A DNA stretch of 64,000 nucleotides from Epichloe hybrida. Its lineage: Eukaryota; Ascomycota; Sordariomycetes; Hypocreales; Clavicipitaceae. This document shows positions 1-12,095 of this stretch, piece after piece (positions within the stretch are counted from its first letter, which is position 1; each line of letters begins with the position of its first letter). Both the position numbers and the translations under genes were made by a program. The notes beneath the pieces were generated by a model. It was not told the DNA's origin. It was given only the letters and a program-made list of their open reading frames with translations, and did not search any database. The stretch spans positions 3,162,001 through 3,226,000 of the forward strand of contig JAFEKR010000001.1 of the NCBI GenBank assembly GCA_019022495.1. Reading direction: 5' to 3'.

Positions 1-3000
1 AGCTAATAGGTCCGCCAGCTAGCTTAAATAGATAAGTATAGGTTAATTTTAAGGTCTTTTTATCCCCTGCAAAATCACTATCGCAATAACCTATTAGGCT
101 TTTGCTAACTAAACCTTTAGGGTCTCCCCTATAAATAATAGCAAGGAATCTAGTCCCTAATAGATACCTTAGCAGATTTTTAGCTGCTTTTAGGTGTTCT
201 ATATAAGGGCTAGCTAGTGCAGTAGATAACCACTGTAGCGTAAAAGCTGTATCAGGCCTTGTAAGTAACATTAGGTACATTATAGTCCCTATGATACACT
301 GATAAAGCTTGATTTCGCTAGCTATTAAAAGCTTAGTTATCTGCGTAGCTAAAACACCTAGCTAAAGAGGTATGCTAATAGGCTTACTATCTAGCATATT
401 AAATCGTTTTAAGGCTTCTAATATATACTAAGATTAATGAATTTTTAGTATTCTATGAGGCCTATCTCGTACGATTTAAACCCCTAAGAAGAATTCAGCA
501 GGCCCCCTATCTTCTATTGGATAGACTTTATAAAGTTCCTTTTTAAGCCTTTGGATATAAGATAAATCTAGTCTAATTAGAAGATAGTCATTAACATACA
601 TAATGACAAAGGTTTTGGTTAAAGGATTAAAGAAGATAGCTAGGTTAGATATTAAAGGGTTAAATCCTAGGGATTTAAGCACTAATATTAGCGCTTGTTG
701 CCATTCCCTTAAGCTTTGTTTTAGGCCGTATAAAGACTTCTATAATAAAATTACTTAATCTTTAGAAGGTTTCTAGCCAAAACTTCTAGCTAATTTAGCT
801 AGTTTAGGATTTACCTTAAGGAATTCAATAAAGCCTTCTAGAATAACTATATAAATCTGTTGTTATAGCTTACTATTAAGAAAAGCTCCTATAAAATCGA
901 TTTATTTGATTTCCTAGTTATTCTAAGCCGCTAGGGCTAGTAAAATCCTCTAGCTAGGGGGAATGCTTATGGCAGCGAAGGTCTCTAGGTAATCTAGGCC
1001 TTTGATTTGCATAAATCCCTTAGTAATAAGTCAAGCCTTATATTTTAAAGGATTATTTTCTTTATCCTTTTTAAGCTTATAAACAAGCCTATTCTTTAGT
1101 ACTTTTCGGCCCTTAGGGATTTAATCTTTCCCTATAAATTTAAAAGTACTAGCCTTTAGAAGCTATTTGTATTCCTTGTACGTAGCTTCTATCTATTTAT
1201 CCCTTTCAGGGCTAGATATAGCCTGCTTCCAGGTCTTAGGCTTAGGGCTAATAGGATTCTTTTCCTTTAGCTTCTCCTATACCTTAAAGTAGATTTCTTT
1301 TATGAAATCTAGAGAAGAAGGGGAACTAATATCAACATCTATAGGGTTGATATTAGGGTCAAAATCGATAATTTTGTCAAAATCGAGGTCCGAAGTCGAA
1401 ATCTGATTTCCTAGTTAAGTTATAGGCTGCGCCTGTATGGGATCCGCTGGAATTAAGCCTTTAGGGGGTTCTTTAGGGCCTATAGGTGGTTTTTCTTAAC
1501 CTATAGGGATACCTATGTTGTCTATAGGGTAATCCTTTGAACCTTGATCTAGATGTTGTTGATCTAAATTATTTTCCCCCTCTAAAGGGTTATCCCCTAT
1601 AGAAATCCTAGGTAAGCCTTTAGAAACAGGGCCTATAGGTTCTATAATCTTAATAAAGCTAGTCTTTGTAACTAGCCTTTTAGAGGGGATGTACACTAGG
1701 TAGGTGTTAGAACCTAGTATAGCTAAAAGTCTTCTAGGGATAGTCCTAGCTACTAACTTCTGGGCTTTAGGTCGTTTTTCCAGGGGGATTAGAATCTCAC
1801 AGTAAGATCCTATAGCTCTAATACTACTAATATTAGTTGTATAAGGCTGATTTAGCTCCCTAGATAACAGTTGTTTAGGGCTTTTATCCTTAGTGGTATT
1901 AGCAGTTATATTAACAAGGTTAACAACTGTAGGTAATACAAAACACTATAAAAATAACAGTAATTTTGCCCACTAGATAGTAGCCCTTAATCGATCTAGA
2001 ATAGTATGAATTAAACGTTCTGCTAATCCATTTTGCTCATGGATATAGGGACTAGAAGTCGTAAATTTGATCCCTTTAGAATTTAACTAAGCTTGACAAC
2101 TAGAATCGATTTCCTAGCCCCCATTAAAGTGAAGGTGCCTAGGATATTGACCTAGTTAATTTTTAAGCCCTCTAAAGAAGCCTTTAATAGCCTTATAAAT
2201 AGTTAGGCCTTCCTTATTAGGTAATAAGATAACCCACTTATATCTAGTCTTTCAATCAACTAGAAATAAGCAAATTGACTGCTTATTGTACGGCGTAGGG
2301 CTGATTTTTAGCGTATCCCCCTCTATTCGATCTAGAGCTCTTGGGGGGTCAGGGATAGCTAATTTCCTAGGTCTTCTAACTGCCTTAGATTGATCACAAG
2401 CAATATATCTAAAATCCTTATCCTTAATTTTAGAAAAATCAGGGATTCCTTTAGTTATAAGGCTAGTTTTCTTTAGTAAAGGAAGACCTAGGTGCCCTAA
2501 TCATACATGCCATAGGCCAGCTAGTTCTAATAACCGTTGGTATTAAAGATCCTTAGGGTCTAAATTAGGATCTAGACTAGGGCCCTCTTCACTAGTCCCC
2601 TGCTAGGCCCCTTAAGAACCACAGGCCTCTTGGAGAGGTATTAGGGACCCTTTTCCTCTACTAGGGCCCTCTAACACCCCTAAATCTATTTCCTTAGATT
2701 TATAAGGGACCTAACCTGGGGCTATAGGCGAAGAAGAAGGGACTAATTCCCCTAAATCATCCCGTACGATTTCTTTAATATCATTATCATTTTCGTCGAT
2801 TTCGTCTAAATCAGAAGCCTAATCCGGCTTTTTAGAGGGAATTTAAACCTCTATAGGGTAGCTAATCGGATAGCTATGGCCCTTAAAAGCGGCGTAGGTA
2901 AAAGGTCGGATGTAATAAGAGTTATTACAGGGCCCTTTAGATAACTTTAGCGTAGATTGGTTTTTAACGTGAAAGAAAAAACCATGTTTTTCTATATCTA

Positions 3001-4893
3001 AGGTTACAATACAAGACCTATCTTTAAGATAAAGTAGGTTTTTTATAAGGCAACCACCAGATATATAGTACGTAAGTCCACTAACTATATTAACATTAAG
3101 CTAAGGAAAATATAGCGCATCTTTAAGCACTAAGGTCCTATATTTATTAGGATTCTTTTGATATAAGACCTCAAAAACAGCACTACCGTGACCCTTAGCG
3201 TAAATAGGGCCACCACCAGTTATAATAGGGTCGGATTCCCCCTTTTTATAGGGGGTATAATCCCTAAAGACCTCCCTAGAATTAATAATATGTATAGTTA
3301 AACCTGTATCATATAATAGGGCCTTTTTCATGTCTTTACTATAATAATTAAAACCATTTAAGGTTTTAATTTCTTAATTTTCATCATCCGATTCACTAGA
3401 GCTAGAATCAGAGCTGCTATCACTAGAGCTCTTATAACTAGTCTTATGAAGGCTAGGCTTCTTGTACGGTTTAAGAGCACCGTTAGAAAGGTTATAATTT
3501 CCTAGCATAAAAGATCCCTCTCCAGAGGTCTCTTTATTATCCTTTTTATCTAATTTTTGACGTTTTTGCTTCTTTTTCTTCTTCTTATTAGAAGAAGAAT
3601 TAGAATTAGAAGAGCCCTTATTTTCTTCAGAGCCTCCTTTCTTCTTCTAATCCTTAGGGGCCTTTTCTTTTTCTTTGGCACCCTTTTCAAGGTTTTTAGC
3701 CCTATAATTCAGGGCTTTGGATACCGTAGATGACTTATCCCTTTATTCTGCTAGAAGGTCTGCCATTAAGAATTAAAGATTTAGGGCATCTAGGGGAGCC
3801 CCTATAGCCCTATTCGTACGCATGCTGAATCGTTGCCTCTCAGCCCACTAAGGGAAGGTTAATTTTAGGGATTAAAGATATTGATTAACCTAATCTATCG
3901 GAGCAATTAGGACCCCTAAAATCGATAATCTAGCTAGTAGATTATTAAAGACTGCATTAAAGGACTCTAGAGTCCCCTTAAACTCTTGAAAATTCAGGTT
4001 ATGAAATTCTAAATATAAGGACCCCCTCTGGATTTCAACGCTATGTGAATATTACCTTACAAGTAAATTATAGGCTTCTTCAGGTGATTTTTGCCAAGTT
4101 ATAGCGGCTTAGGGTCCTTCTGTACAACTATCCCTTAGTAACATAAGGATAATAGCTTGATCTGGATCCCCTAGCGCCCTAGAACTCTCCGGATTATCTA
4201 GAAAATTAGGCATGCCTAAAGCTCTAAATTGGATAGTTAGGGCTTGTTTCCATTGTTCGAAATTTTCAGCTCCTTTAAGCCTAGCAGTCTCTGGGAAACT
4301 ATAAACCCTCTTATTAAATTCCTTAATAATTGAATTATTAAAGGTTGCTTGTACGGAGCTAGATTCAGCTTGTTATTCTTGAATAGGCTGCTGATCTTAC
4401 TGCTAACTAGCGGGCTTATCAGATTCCACACCCTCCATACGACTATTTACAGTTATAGATAGGCTTTCTAGCTTCTCTAATAACTAGTCTATAGTTGCTT
4501 GTTGCTTAATAGCCTGCTCTTTTAGCTAGTTATTTAGAACCTCTTGCGCACTAGGGTTAGGGATAACAGGTCCCTTTCCCTTTCCTTTGGTATCCATTTT
4601 CCTTTTTATAGAAGGGAAAACTTCTATATCGCGGGTCCTTCCTTTTTTATAGAAGGGAAGTCTTCTGTATTTAAAATTTATTCCTTTTTATAGAAGGGAA
4701 AAAGCTTCTATCTCGCGGATCCTTCCTTTTTTATAGAAGGGAAGTCTTCTGTAGCCACAATTGATTCCTTTTTATAGAAGGGAAAAAGCTTCTTTCTCGC
4801 AGGTCCTTCCTTTTTTATAGAAGGGAAGTCTTCTGTAATCGTACACAAAGTGACTTAAAAGGAATCTATAGTGATAGAGCCGGGCTTATAACC
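1..4893 (-). mobile_element. Copia A: decayed Ty1/copia retrotransposon, internal region (3' end off window)
   Basis: Reads right to left. A gag-like start (ATG at 4597, beginning MDTKGKGKGP) leads into a Lys/Glu-rich stretch near 3,550-3,700. An aspartic protease remnant with YDTG lies near 3,300. An integrase core follows at about 2,500-1,950, with readable blocks such as DWKTRYKWVILLPNKEG and EQNGLAERLIHTILDR. Reverse transcriptase covers about 1,150-430, with YVND in place of the catalytic YVDD, and RNase H reaches the window edge. Many stops are TAA/TAG where Gln/Trp would be expected, as RIP produces. The gag-pro-int-RT-RH order is the Copia order (family knowledge). The element cannot be active as it stands. 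The 3' LTR would lie left of the window. Confidence 0.88.
4601..4845 (-). repeat. 84-bp tandem repeat, three copies, in the Copia A leader
   Basis: Two alternating sub-units, both containing a CCTTTTTATAGAAGG-type hairpin, recur at 4601/4683/4767 and at 4641/4725/4809, a period of 82-84 bp. The array lies between the primer-binding site and the gag start on the minus strand. Each unit can fold into a short stem (CCTT...AAGG), so the leader RNA would carry about six small hairpins. Confidence 0.85.
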
Positions 4894-4972
4894 TATTGAA
4901 ATCAAAAGAGTGGACCGATCCGACTAAACCTAGGATTACAAAGCCTTATATATTTTTAACACTCCCCCTGGA
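4880..4972 (-). mobile_element. Short LTR-like unit with polypurine tract and primer-binding site
   Basis: On the minus strand a purine run CCAGGGGGAG (4972-4962) is followed by TGTTAAAAATA (from 4961). The segment ends TTTCAATA at 4894, and next comes GGTTATAAGCC (4893-4883). That is the order PPT, LTR start, LTR end, PBS, but the LTR would be only 68 bp. It could be an internally deleted LTR or the junction of two nested elements. The termini resemble those of the 824-bp LTR at 5147-5970, but the middle does not match it. Confidence 0.5.
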
Positions 4973-5039
4973 ATTGTACATCTAGGTGCCCTATTGAAGG
5001 TTAGGCTTATACTAGTAATTAAATTTCTTTAGTTGTTTT

Positions 5040-5139
5040 TTTAGTAGGGTTCGAACCTATAACCTTGCCTTATAGAGCAGTGCTTTACTATGGTAGGTGT
5101 GTACGCTATAGTGAGCTATAACTACTACGCCACTAGGCT
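5040..5139 (-). other. tRNA-like module with A and B boxes
   Basis: Minus strand. TGGCGTAGTAGTTATAGC (5132-5115) fits an A box, and GGTTCGAACCC (5057-5047) is a very good B box. The T arm folds as a 5-bp stem (one RIP-type mismatch) around TTCGAAC. The acceptor stem does not close convincingly and no T-run terminator follows, so this is not called a working tRNA gene. It lies directly downstream of a Copia primer-binding site. It may be a captured tRNA, a SINE head, or a chance likeness in a tRNA-primed element. Confidence 0.35.
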
Positions 5140-5146
5140 TATAACC
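5133..5146 (-). other. Primer-binding site, half initiator-tRNA-Met type
   Basis: GGTTATAAGCCTAG follows the LTR end directly. It matches the complement of the anticodon arm of fungal initiator tRNA-Met (GGTTATGAGCCCAG) with one G-to-A and one C-to-T change, both RIP-type. Copia/Ty5 elements are known to prime from the anticodon half of this tRNA. The same site occurs at 4893-4880 and 30985-30997. Confidence 0.7.
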
Positions 5147-5970
5147 TGTTAAAATGTAGGGAGCTAGTTGCTAGCTAGCAATAGCTATACGGGTGCAAGC
5201 TCTACGGTTAGGGACTAATAGGGCTGTAACGTTAAATTAATTAACGTAACGCAATGGAAGGTTATGGTAGTTATTAACTAATAGAATTTAATTTAGATTA
5301 CTTTTATGATATCTTATTAAGTAATAGAATTGATTTTAAATACGTTATACAGGTAATGCGGCTGTTATTGGTTAAGAGGACTAGCTATCTAGCTAGTTGA
5401 AAAGATCTTTTTTCTCTTATAGACTTACTAACCGTATTAGTGGATCTGGGCCGCTAACAGAGTCTTACAGGCTACTTTTGATTTTCCGTAAAATTTATTT
5501 GTATGTAAAAACCAAAAAATCAACTTACTACTATACTAGCTAGTAACCTATATGTACTAACTTTTAGTCTAAAAAATAACCTTGTATAAAGAGAAAGCCC
5601 TATCTTTAAGCTTTAATTTGCTATATGTGAAACTTTTGTATAACCTTTAGATAAAGAGAAAATCGTTATTAAAGATAGCTATAGGGTAAGTTATGTGTAG
5701 GGTAACCTGCTTATGTTACCCTAGCTTACGTCACCCTAGCTTACCTAATTACTAGTGGCGTGGTTGTGGCCATACTTGTAGCCACAACGCAATTGACTAA
5801 TTAGTTATCCACATGGTCGGTCGTAGCTGTTGATAGCTGCGAAGCAGTTATTGACAGCTGCCCTCGCGACCGTTGACAGCTGCAGTGCAGCTGTTAGACT
5901 TGCAAAGCAAGCTAGTAATAAGAAGGTTCTTTAACTAGAAAAGGGCTAAAAATAGGTCTTATTTTTAACA
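5147..5970 (-). repeat. Long terminal repeat (824 bp), probable 5' LTR of a minus-strand Copia
   Basis: On the minus strand it starts TGTTAAAAATAAGACC at 5970 and ends CATTTTAACA at 5147, giving 8-bp terminal inverted repeats, with a primer-binding site directly after. It is homologous over its whole length, in opposite orientation, to 17575-18377. The immediate flanks do not form a target duplication, as expected for one LTR of a pair whose partner is off window. Confidence 0.8.
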
Positions 5971-8900
5971 ATACTAATACGTAACTAGCCTAGTAACTTG
6001 CTATTAATATTATTATATTTAGCTATCCTAAAGTAAAGGAAGAGGAAGATTAAATAGTTTATAAAGGGTTAGAAGTAAAAATAAGTAATAATAAAGTACT
6101 AATCCCTATTATAACTAGAGAAGGGACTAATATCTTCTAAGAAGTTATTAAGGATATAATAGTAAACTATAACTAATAACTTAAAGTGATTATAAAGGAC
6201 TTCTAACCCCTAAGGCAGCTAAAACCACCTAATCTTATAATAAACATAATATGTAAACGCAAAGCTAATAAGATTTATCTATGTAATAATATGCTTTCTA
6301 ATAGGTTAACCCTAGAAGGAGACCCTAAATAGAAGATAAAGAAATAGGAAGAAGCAAAATTATATCTAGATATATCTAGGAAATATAACGAGTATATTAC
6401 TAGGAGATTTAGTAAGAACCTGCGAGGTTTTAGAATAACCTAGGAGCGGCTAGATTAGATAGTTAAGGGGGTGTAAGAATATTTAATATAAGAAGAAGTT
6501 AATGTTTTTAAGGAAATCCTTTATAACTAAGAAGCAGCGCTAGCGTAGGACTTATCTAAGTATAGAAAAGTTAACCCACTAGTAACACTACTATAAGTTA
6601 TTAAGGTTATTAAGCATAAGGCATGGCAAGCTAGTTCTATCCTAATACCTCTTAGGTTATAAGGGAAACTAGTTAATCTATTAAAGAAGAAGTTAAAGTA
6701 TAGGTATCTAGAAGAAAGCTATAGTTCTTATAGGAACCCCTACTTTCTTATTATAAAGAAGAACAGAGGGATTTACCTAATCCTATTAGCTACTAAGTAT
6801 AATAAAGTTATAATATATAACGTGCTAATCCCTTAAGGAGCGGAGGCATTTAGCAAGAGCTTTATAATATATAAGATCTTATCTATTATTAATCTCTTAT
6901 TAGGATATAATTAAGTGGAATTAGTGAAGAGAAGTAAAGATATAACTATGATTTCTACTATGATTAGCCTTTTGTAACTTTACTACTTACTATAGGGAGC
7001 TACTAACTTAGTAGCCTAATTTATTAGGATTATTAGCTAAATCCTATTTAACTTAATCCCTAAAATTTGCGTACCCTTTCTAGATAATATTACTATTAAG
7101 GGGCTAACTATAACATATAATAAAGAAGAAATTATGCCTAGAGTGTAAAGATATGTGATAGAGTATTTAATTAATATTAATAAAGTTTTAGTTAATATTA
7201 AACTCTCTAGTTATATAGCTTTAGTAGCTAAGTTAAAATTCTACTAGAAGTTAGCTAAAATCGTGGGATTTATGTGTAGGATAAATAGATAAAAACTAAC
7301 TAAGGTAAAGATTATAAAGATTCTAGACTAGAAAGTTTACTAAGATCTATTAGAAGTGTAATCTTTTATTAAATTAATAGGAGTCTATTACATTTAGGTT
7401 AAGCACTATGTATAGAAGGTAAGGCTACTAGTGATTTTACTATGGAAGATAATAGAATAGGAATAGGGACTAGAGTAATAAGAAGCTATAGATATTTTAA
7501 AGAAGGTAATAACTACAGCCCTAGTTCTTATTTCACTTAATCTTAGACTAGGCTTTAGGGAAATTATCCTTATAGTAAATATAAGCTTACTAGGATAAGG
7601 AGTAGTATTACTATAAATTATTAATAGTAAATACTATCTTATTTAATATAAGAGTAGTGTCTAGACTATTACTAAGGCTAAGTATAACGTGACTAAAAGA
7701 GAATACTAAGTAGTTATTTATATATTAAGAAGACTACAAATTTACCTCTATAGAGTTCCCTTTACATTAGAAACAGATTCACAAGTCCTAGTGCACTAGC
7801 TTAATAGAGCTATTAATAATATACCTAGAGCTCTTGTTACGAAATAGATAAGCTATATACTACTATTTAATTTTTTAGTATAATATATCCCTAGTAAGAA
7901 GAATAAAATTACTAATACCCTGTCTAGAAAAGGCCCTAGACTATTAAATTAATTAGATTAAGAAGTTAAAGGAGATATTAAAGACTTTATTAACTTATAT
8001 CTTAATAATATTAAGATAAAAGAGAATAGTAAGAAGGACTATTTATAGGAGATGTAATAGGTAATTAATTTCTTATTTACTCTCTAAAGACTAATTAATC
8101 TTAGTGCTAGGGACTATAGGAAGCTTTATAATAAAGCTAAGAAGTTTTACCTAGAAAATAAATACTTATAGAAAAGACTAACAGGAATTATAAAAGGACT
8201 AGTATTAGTTATTAATATTCCTAAGTAGTAACGTGTAATAGTTAAAGCTATTTACAAAGAACTTAGTTATAAAGGCATTAAGGTAGTTTTCTAAGCGATA
8301 AAATAGTAGTACTAGTGGAAGGGACTCTAGAATATAACTTAAGAGATGCTAACCTGCTATAAGATATATTAAAAGTTCGTGCCTTAGTAACCTTAAGAAC
8401 TATTTATACTAGTTACGCTAGGGAATTTGATAAGTAAGATCTATATTAACACTTAGCACCTTCTAATTAATCATAGATATAAGTATCTCTTAGAAGCTAG
8501 GTGTAACTTAATAGGGTAGGTAGAGGCTACACTAGTTAGGAATATAATAGTACTAGCAATTAGAAAATTCCTATTATCTTTAATTAGTAGGTTTAGACTT
8601 TTTTAGTTTATGGTTTATAATAGAGGTCCTAAGATGTAAGGAAATCTTAAGGAAGTACTTATTGATATTAGTATTAAAGAAATCTAAATATCTAGGTATA
8701 ACCTAAAGGCAAATTCTCCTATTAAAGCTAGACACTAGTCCCTTATATTTACTTTAGTAAAATTAGGAGGGTTAAATAGCTAATAGGTAAAGCACCTTAA
8801 CAAAGCCTTTCTTATAAATCACATTACTATTCGCGAATTGTATAGGAAATTCGCTTTCTATTTAATTTATAGATAGGAACTAATCCTACTATTAGAAGTT

Positions 8901-9330
8901 AAGTTTCTAACCTAGAGGCTAATTAACTAGGAAGTAGTTACTACTAGTTAGGACCTGTTTAAAGCTTAAGTCTAAATACTTAAAAGAAAGGTAAAAGATA
9001 TTAGGAAAGTAAGGAAGAAAGTGTTTAACTTTAGGAAGTAACTTATAAACTAAACTAATAAGAACTAAGCTACCTCTCTTAGAAAGGATTAATTAAAACT
9101 AAGGGATCTTGTTCTAGTATATAATATTAGAAGGAATATTAATATATTTACTATAAAGAAACTTGTGATAAGATAGAACGAACCTTTCTAAATCCATAAG
9201 TAAGCGCTAATTTCTAGAGCTTATTATCTAAAAACGCTAGATAGGGTTTACCTTATAAAAACTATTTTAGGGGACTATATTAAAAAGTTTATCCTAGATA
9301 TAGAAGGTTAGTAGACTTTAATAGTAAATA
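5971..9330 (+). mobile_element. Gypsy retrotransposon pol remnant
   Basis: Plus-strand translation, with RIP stops, gives Gypsy pol in order. A pre-RT block HKAWQASSILIP lies near 6,620. RT includes RNPYFLIIKKNRGIYLI at about 6,735 and a degraded active site near 7,080 reading PFLDN in place of PFIDD. RNase H/connection includes GVYYI*VKHYV at about 7,380. Integrase follows at about 8,200-8,900, and a C-terminal block ending LDRVYLIKTILGDYIKKF lies near 9,240-9,290. No gag or matching LTR is recognised on either side, so the 5' part is probably truncated by the neighbouring Copia LTR. Confidence 0.8.
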
Positions 9331-11800
9331 TATAGTTATATACTCCCTAATAACACTATGTAAGAGAGAAGACTACTAATAACTATAATTAAGAAGTTAC
9401 TATAATATGCCTTTAGTAGCTTAACATAATATATCTGATTAAATAGTTAATAAAGGAGGGATAAGTTTATGCCTTAAGGAAGAGGTTAAGCTCCTACCTT
9501 AAAGGAGCCTATATTATAGGATTAAGGTGTAGCTACCTTACTTAACGGAAGAATAGAAGAAAGAATATAAAGTATATTCTCTAACACACTAAGAAGTATA
9601 TAAGATTAAACATTATTTTCCTTTGTTTTTATTTTAGGAACTAAGTAAATTTTATTCTAATACTAGAGATTAAGTAATTAAGGTATAAGTTTATTAACTA
9701 TAGGACTACCTACCCCTTTTCTCTTTCCTTTTATTTCCCTAAAATCCTATACTATAGACTAAATTTGTTTTCTTTGATTTTCCCTATTATTTATGAATAA
9801 TTTAGGAAGGGAGAAAGCATATCTACTACTAAGTAAGGAGAGTTATTAAAATTAATAATGTTTAGATTAAGTAAAAGGGTCTCTATTACTTTAGTAAACT
9901 ACTCTTTTCCTAAGAAAGGCATAAGAGCTCTCTCTTAGGAAGACTAAAGGCAATACCTAGAGGTAAAGCGCTATTTATAGCTAGCTACACAAGACTTATT
10001 CTAGATATAATTACTACATATACCTTTACTAACCCTAGAAAGCAAGACATAGCTATAGAAAGGGAAGCATATATACTTACTAAAGAAGGTAATATACTAT
10101 ATATATAAGTTTAAGTAGTTAGTATAGAAAATACTATTTAATTTGCTAAACATAGACACTAGTAAAGCATAATAACGCTTAGGACGCTATAAAAGAGTAT
10201 ACAAAAAGTACCTATTAGAATAAGCTATCTTAGTAGGGATAAGAACTAAGTAATAATATTTATTTTTAATAGTAAGGGCTAAGATACTATTTACTTTAGT
10301 GTAGCTTCTTATAAAATCCTTTAGTAATTTGGTTCTCTTTATAGTAGTAATTAGATAAGGAGGAGCCCCTTCTAGGGAATGTTTAGAAGGTTAGAGGGTA
10401 ATCTCTATATACAAAGAAACACCGCTATTACTAATATTAATCCTGCCCTAAACCTAGAAGGTAAAAAGAAACTTATATTACAAAATAGAAGTTATTAGCA
10501 TTAGCCTAAATATAAGATTAAATAATCTTTAGAACACTTACATAGTCTTTGCTAATAAACAGAGAAAAGAACTTAGCGTGGTTAGACTAGTCTATAGTCT
10601 TTATTACTAAAAGCTTAACTTCTAGGACGCTTGCCCTCATAATAGTAGTAATATTAGGAAGTTTTTAATAGTTTTTGTTAAGAGATTTAGCTATAATTAA
10701 TTAATTAGGGTGATAATACAAAGAATAATAAGTTAAGGAGCACAAGGAAAAGAAAAGAAAGAGAGTTAGAAAAGCCTTAAACCATAGGATACTATATATA
10801 ATAGGCGCTAGTACTTAATAAGTAAGTAGGCTACCTACGAGTGATTTATAATAACAAGGTCTGAATCATAGTAACCACTTAATCTCTATAGATGGATGCT
10901 TTATAATAGATACTAGTAGCTAATAGAGAGAAAGGAGGAGGTAACTAGTAATAGCTACTAATAACTACTCTTAAAATCAATAAAGACTATAAGAATAGGA
11001 TTAGGGCTATAGGAACCACTTAATCTAACCTACTTCTTATATAAGTATATATTCTCTTAACCTTTAAAGTTTTTACTTATACTACCCTTATTCCTAAAAT
11101 CCTTTCTAACTATACTAATTTAAAAATCTAATAAGTAGTTACTATATCCTTTCCTACTATAATAGTTATTTTATCTATCCTAGAACCTTTTAATCTTACC
11201 TAGTAAAATAGAATAGTATAGGGAGTCTATTATAAATAAGGGTAATTACACTAAAGTGAATAGTAATACTATTACCTACTTTCCTTATAGTAAGTGCCTT
11301 ACTATGTATTACATTCACGTTTTAATATATAGATTAGAAAGCCCTTTCTTTAAAGAAGTTAAGGAAGGTACTATAGAAATTAATTTAGTTAATCTCTATA
11401 GGTAGTAGCTACCTCTGTTTTATTTGCGAAGAGACTAGCTATAGACTTTACTAAGATTTAAAGTTTACTAGGATAGTAATGATTTTAACCTAGTAATACT
11501 AATTAGACTAGGATAGATAAATATACAATAGCGTAGTTATTTAATAAATATTTACGAATTCCTAAGAAAGGCTTATAAAACTCTAAGTAAAGACTAGCTT
11601 AACTAGTTTAAGCTAATAGTAATAGGGAGAATCATAGAGCGTAGGCTTAAAGTAATAGTAGTAGTACTACCCTAAATATTTAAAGTTAGTAAGATAGAAG
11701 ATTTTAATATAGATATATTATAATAATTAATTAGTTTAAAAGCTAGAAGACTCTATGCTACCTATTAGCCTATTAATATTAAGTATAGCTATAGTTATTG
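9331..11800. other. AT-rich repeat debris, unclassified
   Basis: No coding family could be recognised on either strand. Composition and short TA-rich words match the RIP-mutated repeats around it. Polypyrimidine-rich stretches occur near 9,710-9,790. It may include the 3' part of the Gypsy element, but no LTR partner was found. Confidence 0.5.
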
Positions 11801-12095
11801 ATTTTTAATTTTTTTTGGGGTCATTGGCTGTGGCCAATGCATCTAATTTTCAAGGAACCAAAAAAATTACTAGCAATACCTAGCTAGTGCCACATGTAAC
11901 AACTAAATTTAATAATCACCGTAGTGTTAGGTAAAATATTAAGGAATAAGCTTTAAGCTACAAATTTAGGGGCTGAAAAGTCAATATAAAGTTTGCAACA
12001 AACTTTGTGGCAATTGCGTAAGATACAGTCATAATTCGCGACCGCAGTCAAACTCAAATCCATTCGAGTTTTACTCACAATAGCTATAGTTATAA
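11801..12095. repeat. Less-mutated island with nested inverted repeats
   Basis: The GC content is visibly higher than the flanks. An outer inverted repeat (AATTTTTTTTGG near 11,806 with CCAAAAAAATT near 11,860) encloses an inner perfect hairpin, CATTGGC/GCCAATG, around 11,824-11,841. The segment then continues without a recognisable coding frame. It may be a transposon end or LTR fragment that escaped mutation. Confidence 0.45.

Noticed and set aside
4601..4845. CRISPR-like array.
   Set aside because: Direct tandem repeats without unique spacers, in a eukaryotic retrotransposon leader.
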